DNA from: SIG575 sp045542485
GTDB taxonomy: Bacteria; Bacillota; Clostridia; Oscillospirales; Acutalibacteraceae
Length of the DNA stretch: 27,745 nucleotides
Assembly: GCA_045542485.1 (NCBI GenBank)
Contig: JAZQLC010000063.1
Location: forward strand, 1 to 27,745
Reading direction: 5' to 3'
Of this stretch, positions 20,309-27,315 are shown one piece after another. Position 1 is the stretch's first letter; every line of letters begins with the position of its first letter. Under the pieces are notes generated by a model. The model was not told the DNA's origin and made no database searches. It saw nothing but the letters and a program-made list of their open reading frames with translations. Both the position numbers and the translations under genes were made by a program.

Positions 20309-22606
20309 ATGAAAAATAATATGAAAAAATTTTTATCAATAATAATATCACTGTTGATTCTTGCGAACTGTTTTTATATCGGTGCATTTGCTTCGGATTC
20401 TTCACCTGTTACGGATGTGTCAGACGCAGTTGCAAAGGTTACGGTTGTTCTTAATAAAGACAGTATTACAAAAGACGATGTACTTACAGTTTCAATCAGA
20501 GTTGATGCTAACTATCATGTTACAGGCGTTCAGCTTCCCGTGCTTTACGATAAAACACAGTTTGAGATTGTGACAGGCTCAGGTGTAGGCGGATATCTTG
20601 ATTTTAACGAAGACAGCGAATTCCTGAACGGTTCATATGCGTTGAACGGTAACACGACACACTCAACCGGTTTCAAATATACATCAAATGCTGAAAAATG
20701 GAATACTGATGAGGCGAGAGCACAATACAGCTACGCGTGGATTACAGCGTCAGCAAACACAAGCGTCACAGATTTCAGACTTGTAGTGCCTGAAAACGAT
20801 TTGTTAGTGTCCTTTAAGCTCAAAGCTCTTGCGGATGTTGAAGATACAACTCAGTCTGTTTTCATCAGCACCGAATGGGCAAAAACTGCAGATGTTAAAA
20901 GCGGTATTTTTACTCTCGGATTTTCCGGAACTCAAATAAATAAAAACCCTCTTACCTATGTTGCATCAGGTATGACCTACGAAACCGAGACCATGGTATT
21001 TTTCCCTGCTGAGAAAATTGAACTTGATTGTACCTATGCCACTCTCACAAAGGAAAACCCCACTATTCAGCTCAATGCGACTATTACTCCCGAAAACGCA
21101 ACAGATAAATCTGTCAAATGGGAATCAGACGATGAAACTGTGGCAAAGGTTGATGAAAACGGTCTCGTAACACGCGTAGGCGAGGGTGGTGCAACAATCA
21201 CCGCTACGGACTCAGCAGGAAATACAGCTACCTGTGATATTTTTATTCCTCATCAGTGCGAAAAGGTAACAATGACCTATCACGAGGAAATCCCTGCAGA
21301 TTGCTACAATTCCGGAGAAAAAGCGTATTATGAGTGTTACTGCGGAAGCTATTTCACTGATGAAGATGCAACAGACGAAATCGTATATGCAGACATATAC
21401 ATAAAACCTCTTGCACATCCTGATGAATATGTGCAGAAGACAGATGCCGTTGAAGCAACTCACACATCAGAAGGTAATATTGAATACCGGACTTGTTCTC
21501 TTTGCGGTGACAGTTTTTCAGATGAAAACTGTACTGTTAAGGTGACTGATGTTACTATTCCTGCCACGGGTCACGAAGATGCGTCTGCCATAGAGTGGAC
21601 ACAGAATGAAACTCACCACGAAAAAATATGCTCGTGCGGTGAAATTCTTCAGTCTCAGGAGCACACTTTTAAATGGGTGACTGATTCTGAGGCTTCTTGC
21701 CAGGTGCCGGGTATCAGACACGAGGAATGTACTGTCTGCGGATATAAGAGAAACGAAAACACAGAAATCACAGTGCTTCACGAGACAGAGAAATACGATG
21801 AGGTCGCACCTGATTGTACGGAAAACGGTAACATAGAATATTATCTCTGTGTTAACTGCGGAAGCTGTTTTACAGATGAAGAATGTGAAAATAAAATTCT
21901 CATTGAAGATACAGTGATTCCCGCAACGGGACACAGTTATTCCGATTGGGTTACGGACACCTCTGCTTCTTGCGAAGAAGACGGACAGAAACATAAAACC
22001 TGTTCAGTCTGTGGAGATATTGTAACAGAAACAATTGATAAGACGGGTCATAATTACATCCCCGAGGTAACACCTCCCACACCCACGGCGGAAGGCTTTA
22101 CAACCTACACATGCGAGTATTGTGCAGACACATATAAGTCGGATTTCGTTGATATGCTTGACGAGTTTTCATTTGGCGGTACTGTGAACAGCACCGGCGA
22201 TGAGAGCGAGGTGATAACAGTAGTCCTTACTTCAAAAGGTGCATATCAGGTGGAATATACCACTGAGATTACAGGAAACACTGCTTCCTTTGCCTTTGAC
22301 GCGGTGGCAGAAGGGGAATACACCCTCACAATTTCAAAGAAGAATCACGCAACGCTTACCTGCAATATTGTGATAGATTCGGAAGGCATTACAACAGCTG
22401 CTACGCTTCATCTTATCGGTGACATTGACGGAAACGGCAAAATCACCGTTGCAGATTATTCCAGAGCACTGCGTCATGTTAAGAAACTTGTGCTTCTTGA
22501 AGGCTATGCTTTTTCTTGTGCTGATGTGAATGAGGACGGTAAAATCACCGTTGCAGATTATTCGATTATGATAAGACACATCAAAAAGATAGATACTATA
22601 TGGTAA
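20309..22606 (+). CDS. Secreted multidomain protein: cohesin-like, BIG2, CxxC repeats, dockerin
   Basis: A 765-residue exported protein. The signal peptide spans 1-29. Residues about 40-225 look cohesin-like (VTVVLNKDSITKDDVLTVSI...VQLPVLYDKTQFEIVTGSG). A BIG2 domain lies at 234-312. Residues 316-610 hold seven CxC/CxxC units: CYC 343, CSLC 396, CSC 441, CTVC 474, CVNC 514, CSVC 565 and CEYC 602, several preceded by a PATGH-type motif. A carboxypeptidase-regulatory-like beta domain covers about 620-700. The C-terminus is a type I dockerin with two calcium loops, DIDGNGKITVADYS and DVNEDGKITVADYS. TGGAGGT lies 6 bases before the ATG. Attachment to a scaffold or the cell surface is inferred; no catalytic domain is seen. 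Confidence 0.85.
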   Translation: MKNNMKKFLSIIISLLILANCFYIGAFASDSSPVTDVSDAVAKVTVVLNKDSITKDDVLTVSIRVDANYHVTGVQLPVLYDKTQFEIVTGSGVGGYLDFNEDSEFLNGSYALNGNTTHSTGFKYTSNAEKWNTDEARAQYSYAWITASANTSVTDFRLVVPENDLLVSFKLKALADVEDTTQSVFISTEWAKTADVKSGIFTLGFSGTQINKNPLTYVASGMTYETETMVFFPAEKIELDCTYATLTKENPTIQLNATITPENATDKSVKWESDDETVAKVDENGLVTRVGEGGATITATDSAGNTATCDIFIPHQCEKVTMTYHEEIPADCYNSGEKAYYECYCGSYFTDEDATDEIVYADIYIKPLAHPDEYVQKTDAVEATHTSEGNIEYRTCSLCGDSFSDENCTVKVTDVTIPATGHEDASAIEWTQNETHHEKICSCGEILQSQEHTFKWVTDSEASCQVPGIRHEECTVCGYKRNENTEITVLHETEKYDEVAPDCTENGNIEYYLCVNCGSCFTDEECENKILIEDTVIPATGHSYSDWVTDTSASCEEDGQKHKTCSVCGDIVTETIDKTGHNYIPEVTPPTPTAEGFTTYTCEYCADTYKSDFVDMLDEFSFGGTVNSTGDESEVITVVLTSKGAYQVEYTTEITGNTASFAFDAVAEGEYTLTISKKNHATLTCNIVIDSEGITTAATLHLIGDIDGNGKITVADYSRALRHVKKLVLLEGYAFSCADVNEDGKITVADYSIMIRHIKKIDTIW
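22439..22563 (+). repeat. Direct repeat encoding the two dockerin calcium loops
   Basis: A 23-base identical segment occurs at 22439-22461 and again at 22541-22563, 102 bases apart. Both encode the KITVADYS part of a dockerin repeat. The near-perfect nucleotide identity suggests recent duplication or gene conversion within the domain. Confidence 0.85.
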
Positions 22607-22627
22607 AACAAAATATCTGATAAACGG

Positions 22628-22669
22628 ACACAGCAGAAGCCAAATCAGACTTCTGCTGTGTGTTTTTTT
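22628..22669 (+). terminator. Terminator of the dockerin-protein gene
   Basis: ACACAGCAGAAG (22628-22639) pairs perfectly with CTTCTGCTGTGT (22650-22661) around a 10-base loop; G and seven T follow. It may also stop the minus-strand small gene downstream, though the U-tract on that side is poor. Confidence 0.93.
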
Positions 22670-22684
22670 GAAAAATCTGTGTAT

Positions 22685-22703
22685 GGGCGTTCCCGGAACG
22701 CCC
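22685..22703. terminator. GC-rich hairpin after the 58-residue gene
   Basis: GGGCGTTC (22685-22692) pairs with GAACGCCC (22696-22703) around a three-base loop, 11 bases past the stop of the minus-strand small gene. A U-rich stretch (ATTTTTC) follows about 9 bases later on the minus strand, so it is a weak or atypical terminator, or an mRNA stabiliser. Confidence 0.5.
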
Positions 22704-22713
22704 GTCAGCTTTT

Positions 22714-22890
22714 CTACATATTTCCAAGATAAGTGCCGATGCTTTTGATAGCCTTTTCTGCGTTTTTTTTCACGCTTGTCATAGCAGGGTTATTTGACAT
22801 CATAGCGCTGCTGATAAGAGCTGCACTGCTGCCCACGGCCATAGCGATGCCGACACCTGTAATGATGCTTTTTGTAGTTGATTTTTTCAC
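22714..22890 (-). CDS. Small 58-residue exported or membrane-associated protein
   Basis: A short gene with a GTG start and an excellent ribosome binding site, AAGGAGGAG (complement of 22897-22905), 6 bases upstream. The protein begins KKSTTKSIITGVGIAMAVG, continues through a Ser/Ala/Met-rich stretch (SSAALISSAMMSNN), and ends with the amphipathic, basic KKNAEKAIKSIGTYLGNM. A basic start followed by a short hydrophobic segment (about residues 9-30) suggests membrane association. I recall similar short KKS/T-starting proteins in Clostridia, but no function. It lies between the dockerin gene and trmL, divergent from trmL. The opposite strand also has an open frame, but without a ribosome binding site. 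Confidence 0.75.
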   Translation of the reverse strand: MKKSTTKSIITGVGIAMAVGSSAALISSAMMSNNPAMTSVKKNAEKAIKSIGTYLGNM

Positions 22891-22970
22891 CTTTTTCTCC
22901 TCCTTGATACAGAATTGTCTCCCGACAGAAATAGTTTTTGATGAGAAGAAATAAAAATGTCAAGAAAATA

Positions 22971-23000
22971 TTGAAAAGGATAGCTGTAAAATGTTATAAT
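22971..23000 (+). promoter_or_regulatory. Promoter of trmL
   Basis: TTGAAA (22971-22976), an 18-base spacer and TATAAT (22995-23000), 26 bases before the trmL start. On the other strand a TTGACA (complement of 22959-22964) faces the small gene, but no good -10 lies at the right distance. Confidence 0.8.
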
Positions 23001-23025
23001 AAATAAATTGAAAGGGTGAACGGAA

Positions 23026-23526
23026 ATGCCTTCATTGAACATTGTATTGGTAGAGCCTGAAATTCCTCAGAATACAGGCAATATTGCAAGGACCTGCGCG
23101 GCAACAGGTGCCCGTCTTCATATAATCGAGCCTATGGGTTTTAAGATTGACGATAAAAAATTAAAAAGGGCAGGTCTTGATTACTGGCATCTGCTTGATA
23201 TAACTTACTATAAGAATATTGATGATTTTTATGCGAAAAATAACGGTGAATATTTTTATTTTTCAACAAAGGCTCAGCACATATATTCTGACATAAAATA
23301 TCCTGAAAATACATATCTGTTTTTTGGTAAAGAAACAAAAGGTCTGCCTGAAGAATTGCTTCACGCAAATCCCGACAGATGTGTAAGGATGCCGATGATA
23401 AACTCTTCCCACGCAAGGAGTCTCAACCTTTCAAACTGCGTCTGCGTAGGTGCTTTTGAGGTGCTCAGACAGTGGGGATTTCCTGAACTTCTCTGTGAAG
23501 GGAAGCTTACAAAATTTGACTGGTAA
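23026..23526 (+). CDS. trmL: tRNA (cytidine/uridine-34 2'-O)-methyltransferase TrmL
   Basis: SPOUT-class enzyme that methylates the ribose of the wobble base of tRNA-Leu isoacceptors using S-adenosylmethionine. At 166 residues it is a minimal knotted methyltransferase. Motif 1 is EPEIPQNTGNIARTCAATG, motif 2 is LFFGKETKGLPEELL, and motif 3 is RMPMINSSHARSLNLSN, which forms the trefoil-knot cofactor site. Length and motifs match TrmL rather than the longer TrmH/RlmB proteins. AAAGGGTG sits about 9 bases before the ATG. The membrane-protein gene follows after 14 bases and may be cotranscribed. Confidence 0.95.
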   Translation: MPSLNIVLVEPEIPQNTGNIARTCAATGARLHIIEPMGFKIDDKKLKRAGLDYWHLLDITYYKNIDDFYAKNNGEYFYFSTKAQHIYSDIKYPENTYLFFGKETKGLPEELLHANPDRCVRMPMINSSHARSLNLSNCVCVGAFEVLRQWGFPELLCEGKLTKFDW

Positions 23527-23540
23527 AAGGAGGATGCTTT

Positions 23541-24422
23541 ATGAACTGGCTCTGGCACGGAAGCGGAGAAGTTGTTTTTAAAACAAAAACAGAACAGAAG
23601 AAAGACAGACTTAAGAAGAGTATTCTCGTTTTTCTGGGCTCTGCAGTTGTGGTTGTTCTTATAGCCGTGTTTTTTCTTATGCTTTCATATGACTTTGATA
23701 TGTCCAATGTTATCGGCTCCGGCGGAAGTCAGATTGTGGGCGAAAATGACAGCTTCATTGTGAAAAAAGTCAAGGGCGAAGAAAATATTCTTATGTTCTG
23801 CACTGATGATGACGGCAAGAAGGTAACTTTTCTTGCGGCAGTAAAATTTGATATGACAGAAAAAGAAATCAAGGTTTTTCCCATTTCTGTCACTGATAAG
23901 ATTTTCACATTCAACACAAAAAAAGCAAATGCAAGTAAGTGCTATAAGGAAGCAGGTGCTCTTCAGCTTGTTCAGTCGGCAGGGGAATATCTGGGAATAG
24001 AATTCGATAAGTATATCGGTTGTAAGGAAGGCAGTGTGGAGGGCATAACTGCAAACTTTGAGCCTCTTCAGATTGAGTTTGAAAAGGATATGACATTCAG
24101 ACGCGACGGAGATACAGTAGTCTTTGAAGAGGGAAAACACGAACTTACAGACGATGTTGTATCAAAACTTTTCACATATTCATCTGGTGAGGATGAAAAG
24201 GAATTCAAGGCAAATCTTCTTATCCAGATTTTCAAACAGTATTTCAATCTGAATTCGGTTGAAAACAGAAATATTATTTATTCGAACATTATCAGTCAGT
24301 CGTACAGTGATATTTCAGTGGTGGATCTGGCTGAATACAAGGACTATATTGTTGTTCTCTCCAGCGACAGTGTGAAGAAAAAATATATTGTCTGCGAAAG
24401 CGCCGAGGACTTCAGGGAGTGA
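23541..24422 (+). CDS. Single-pass membrane protein with degenerate LCP-like domain
   Basis: A 293-residue protein: basic cytoplasmic N-terminus (residues 1-27), one membrane helix (28-49) and an extracellular domain. The domain order recalls LytR-CpsA-Psr (LCP) enzymes, which attach polymers to peptidoglycan. ENILMFCTDDDGKKVTFLAAVKFD parallels the NILLLGxDxxxxRSDTIMLVSID segment, and GALQLVQSAGEYLGIEFDKYIGCKEGSVEGI parallels the later helix and sheet. The Arg and Asp residues that bind pyrophosphate in LCP enzymes are not visible, so it is probably not catalytic. GGAGG lies 8 bases before the ATG. Its stop overlaps the next gene's region by four bases (GTGA), suggesting a joint envelope role. 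Confidence 0.72.
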   Translation: MNWLWHGSGEVVFKTKTEQKKDRLKKSILVFLGSAVVVVLIAVFFLMLSYDFDMSNVIGSGGSQIVGENDSFIVKKVKGEENILMFCTDDDGKKVTFLAAVKFDMTEKEIKVFPISVTDKIFTFNTKKANASKCYKEAGALQLVQSAGEYLGIEFDKYIGCKEGSVEGITANFEPLQIEFEKDMTFRRDGDTVVFEEGKHELTDDVVSKLFTYSSGEDEKEFKANLLIQIFKQYFNLNSVENRNIIYSNIISQSYSDISVVDLAEYKDYIVVLSSDSVKKKYIVCESAEDFRE

Positions 24423-24427
24423 AATTT

Positions 24428-25594
24428 TTGATTAAGAAAACATTAAAAACGGCGTTCACTCTTATTATGTGTCTGTGTGCTGTTTTCCTTGTGTGGCTTG
24501 TGTTCCTTGACGGAAAAGAAAAAATCGGGGAGATGAATTCTTCCGTTCCCGATGAGCCGCAGTATTCCTGTGAGGGCTTCTACTATGAAAGTCTTGACGA
24601 TACGGAAAAAATTGCATATGAGCTTATTGTTTCGCAAATCACCACAATGCCGAAAAAAATTCAGATTCCTTCACTTGACGATGAAGGGCTTTCTGATGTT
24701 TTTGAAGCACTTTTGTACGATAATCCCACATATTTCTTCCTTTCGGATAATTGCAGAACTGAAACCAACAGTTTTGGTAACTGCTATTTTATTCCAGAAT
24801 ACGAAATGAATCTTTACAGATATGACACCGGTATGGCTGAGCTTGAGAAAATAAGGGATTTTGTTCAGGAAAAAACTGCAAATCTGTCAGATGAATATGA
24901 AAAGGAATTGTTTATTCACGATTACATAGTGAATAAATGTAAGTATGTTGACAAAACGGGCGGTGAATATTCTTCGGCTTACGGATGTCTCGTGAATGGC
25001 GAAGCCTCCTGCGAGGGTTACGCAAAGGCAGTAAAATACCTTCTCGACGCAGAGGGCATAGAAAACTATCTGGCAGTAGGCACTACAAAGGGGGAAACAC
25101 CTTCGGAGGCTGTGGGTCACGCGTGGAATATTGCAAAAATAAACGGAAAATATTATCATCTTGATGCAACGTGGGATAATACCGACGATGAAAAGGATGG
25201 CTTTATCTCCTATTCATATTTCAATGTGACAGACAGCGACATTTCATTGACCCACAAGGTTGAGAAGAGGTTTCTCGGCAGATGCACATCCGCAGACGAA
25301 AACTATTTTGTTAAAAATCAGCTTTATTTTGATACCCTTGATGCTTCTGCAAAATCTTCCCTTGCTTCTGAAATCGCAAAACAGGCGAGGCTGGAAAACG
25401 CTGTGACGTCTTTCAGAATGGCAGGCAAGGATGCTTTTGAGAGCACAATGAATTCTCTTTTTGAAATGAACGAGGTTTACGGAGTGCTCCTTTCTGCAAG
25501 TATTATATCAGACCGGGATCTGAAGCTTGACAAGGTTTATTATGTTACGGATGACAAGCATTTTATTATAACTCTCCGTGATTTCATAGCATGA
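24428..25594 (+). CDS. Membrane-anchored transglutaminase-like protein
   Basis: A protein of about 388 residues. An N-terminal membrane segment (TAFTLIMCLCAVFLVWLVFL) acts as signal or anchor. A transglutaminase/cysteine-protease-like core follows, with the triad Cys in GEASCEGYAKA, His in VGHAWNIAKI and Asp in HLDATWDN (about residues 195, 231 and 246). YEKELFIHDYIVNKCKY just before is typical of bacterial secreted members, which may cut or cross-link surface peptides. The start is uncertain. GTG at 24419 overlaps the previous stop but abuts the GGGAG ribosome binding site; TTG at 24428 is 8 bases from it and is preferred. Confidence 0.85.
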   Translation: MIKKTLKTAFTLIMCLCAVFLVWLVFLDGKEKIGEMNSSVPDEPQYSCEGFYYESLDDTEKIAYELIVSQITTMPKKIQIPSLDDEGLSDVFEALLYDNPTYFFLSDNCRTETNSFGNCYFIPEYEMNLYRYDTGMAELEKIRDFVQEKTANLSDEYEKELFIHDYIVNKCKYVDKTGGEYSSAYGCLVNGEASCEGYAKAVKYLLDAEGIENYLAVGTTKGETPSEAVGHAWNIAKINGKYYHLDATWDNTDDEKDGFISYSYFNVTDSDISLTHKVEKRFLGRCTSADENYFVKNQLYFDTLDASAKSSLASEIAKQARLENAVTSFRMAGKDAFESTMNSLFEMNEVYGVLLSASIISDRDLKLDKVYYVTDDKHFIITLRDFIA

Positions 25595-25602
25595 TTTAAC
25601 TG

Positions 25603-25631
25603 TTGATTTAAGTCGTTTTTTGTGATATTAT
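25603..25631 (+). promoter_or_regulatory. Promoter of serine hydrolase copy 2
   Basis: TTGATT (25603-25608), a 17-base spacer and TATTAT (25626-25631) with an upstream TG, lying in the 64-base gap. No terminator for the preceding gene is visible. Confidence 0.7.
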
Positions 25632-25658
25632 GAAATAAAAGCAAAGGGGGCTGGAATT

Positions 25659-27260
25659 ATGATTTATACAGACGGTCTTGTAAGAGCATCTTGTCCTGAA
25701 GAAGCGGGAGTTGACACCTATGCTTTGCGTGATTTTTTCAATGAACTGAAAGAGAAAGAATATCGTTTTAAAAATATAATGGTTCTCCGGAACGGAAAGA
25801 TTGCGGCGGAATGTACACGCTATCCTTATGTGTCGGAAATGCCTCATACAATGTTTTCTTTTTCCAAGGCAATAACTGCGATTGCAATAGGCTTTGCAAT
25901 CAATGAGGGGTTGCTTCGCCTTGATACGACTGTGGAAGAGCTTTTCAGCGATTCTTACAGCGAAAAGCTGATGAAGAAAAACGAAGGCATAAACGTGCGT
26001 AATCTTCTCAATATGACAGCAGGAAAGTCAATCAGTCTTTTAGACAACAAAGCGAAGGGCAAGTGGCTTGACAGCTTCCTTAAATCATCAAGCTATGCAA
26101 AGCCTGATGAAAAATTCAAGTATATCAGCGAAAACACATATGTCTTAGGTAGAATGCTTGGAAAGGTTTCGGGACTTACAATCAGTGAGTATCTTAAAAC
26201 CAGACTTTTCGAGCCTCTCGGAATTGAAGTTCCTTTCTGGGAAAAGGATGAGCTTGGTTTTGATGCCGGGGGCTGGGGAATCTTTCTGACAATCGAGGAT
26301 ATGGCGAAGATTGGTCAGTGCTTCCTGCAGAACGGTGTCTGGAACGGTATTCAGGTTATTCCTGACGGCTGGGTAGAGGCTATGACAACACCTTATCGCA
26401 GAGACCTTTACGGCCTCGATGCGCAGGAGCTTGGCTTTGGTTTCTGTACCTGGTGCGGCAGAGACGACGGATATTTCCGTTTTGAAGGTCTTTATTCACA
26501 GTTTGCTTTCTTCTATCCCAGAGAACAGGCGTGTGTTGTAATCAACTGCAGCGACATTAAACATAAAGTTATTTTTGACCTTGTAGATAAATATTTCCCC
26601 GCAGCGTTCAAGGATAATCTCACAAGAGTTTCGGAAGATGTTGCAGAGGATTTCCGCGAAAGCCTGAAAGGCTTCTCTTATAACATACTTCCCGTATCTC
26701 CCAGAAACTTTGCCACAGAAAAGGGCCTTAACGGAAAAGTGTACGGAATACTGCCTATGAAAGCTGCAACGCTTCTGCCTCTTTCCTCAACATATATGCT
26801 CTCATCAAAACCGGGCAAACTCAACAATATCAGTTTTAATTTTAAAGAAGATTATGCTGAAATGAGTTGGGAAGAGGAGAATGCAGGTAAGAATGTAATA
26901 TGCATTAACTTTGACGGCAAGAGAAGAATAAGTAATGTTCACTTCGGTGATATGCATGTTCATGTTCTGGCTTACGGTGCGTGGCGCGAGGACGGAAAGC
27001 TTGAAATTCAGTTCTACACTATGGAAATTCCCGAGGTGAGAACCTGGGTGATTGATTTCAGTAAAAAGAAAATCAGAATCAAAAACACCCTTAGCCCCAA
27101 TCTTTATGAAACTCTCGATAACAAATATCGTTTTGAGGGAATGAAAACAAACATTATCCTTGACCTGGTTGCCAGAATCTCCAATTTTGCAGGAAATCTG
27201 ATTTTTGTGGGTTCACTTCTGATTGGCAGACAGAAAAAGGTAAAAGAAGATGAAGAATAA
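25659..27260 (+). CDS. Serine hydrolase, beta-lactamase/NylB-like family (copy 2)
   Basis: A 533-residue paralogue of the protein at 13964-15571, collinear over its whole length. The nucleophile motif SFSK lies at 67-70 (MPHTMFSFSKAIT) and the tyrosine motif at 155-157 (KYISENTY), almost the same positions as in copy 1. Also shared are NLLNMTAGKS, GGWGIFLTIEDM and GLYSQFAFFYPREQACVVI, plus the beta-rich C-terminal domain with LPMKAATLLPLSSTYMLSSK. The last 35 residues add a hydrophobic stretch (ISNFAGNLIFVGSLLIG) and a charged tail that copy 1 lacks, possibly a membrane-associated helix. AAGGGGG lies about 8 bases before the ATG. Substrate unknown. Confidence 0.88.
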   Translation: MIYTDGLVRASCPEEAGVDTYALRDFFNELKEKEYRFKNIMVLRNGKIAAECTRYPYVSEMPHTMFSFSKAITAIAIGFAINEGLLRLDTTVEELFSDSYSEKLMKKNEGINVRNLLNMTAGKSISLLDNKAKGKWLDSFLKSSSYAKPDEKFKYISENTYVLGRMLGKVSGLTISEYLKTRLFEPLGIEVPFWEKDELGFDAGGWGIFLTIEDMAKIGQCFLQNGVWNGIQVIPDGWVEAMTTPYRRDLYGLDAQELGFGFCTWCGRDDGYFRFEGLYSQFAFFYPREQACVVINCSDIKHKVIFDLVDKYFPAAFKDNLTRVSEDVAEDFRESLKGFSYNILPVSPRNFATEKGLNGKVYGILPMKAATLLPLSSTYMLSSKPGKLNNISFNFKEDYAEMSWEEENAGKNVICINFDGKRRISNVHFGDMHVHVLAYGAWREDGKLEIQFYTMEIPEVRTWVIDFSKKKIRIKNTLSPNLYETLDNKYRFEGMKTNIILDLVARISNFAGNLIFVGSLLIGRQKKVKEDEE

Positions 27261-27266
27261 AATAAG

Positions 27267-27300
27267 AATCCCTATGTTCCGAAGAACATAGGGATTTTTT
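27267..27300. terminator. Bidirectional terminator between serine hydrolase 2 and ilvE
   Basis: AATCCCTATGTTC (27267-27279) pairs perfectly with GAACATAGGGATT (27284-27296) around the loop CGAA. TTTTTT follows on the plus strand; the minus side has a broken U-rich tail (CTTATTTTATTC). Confidence 0.9.
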
Positions 27301-27315
27301 ATGAGCAAATTCAGA

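Noticed and set aside
20202..20405. Minus-strand open frame in the gap before the dockerin gene
   Set aside because: It covers the dockerin promoter, ribosome binding site and signal peptide on the other strand, and has no convincing ribosome binding site.
21212..21994. Minus-strand open frames inside the dockerin gene
   Set aside because: They are Cys-rich shadows of the CxxC repeat coding region without ribosome binding sites.
22733..22954. Plus-strand 73-codon hydrophobic open frame
   Set aside because: It is the reverse of the 58-residue minus-strand gene and lacks a ribosome binding site, while the minus strand has an excellent one.
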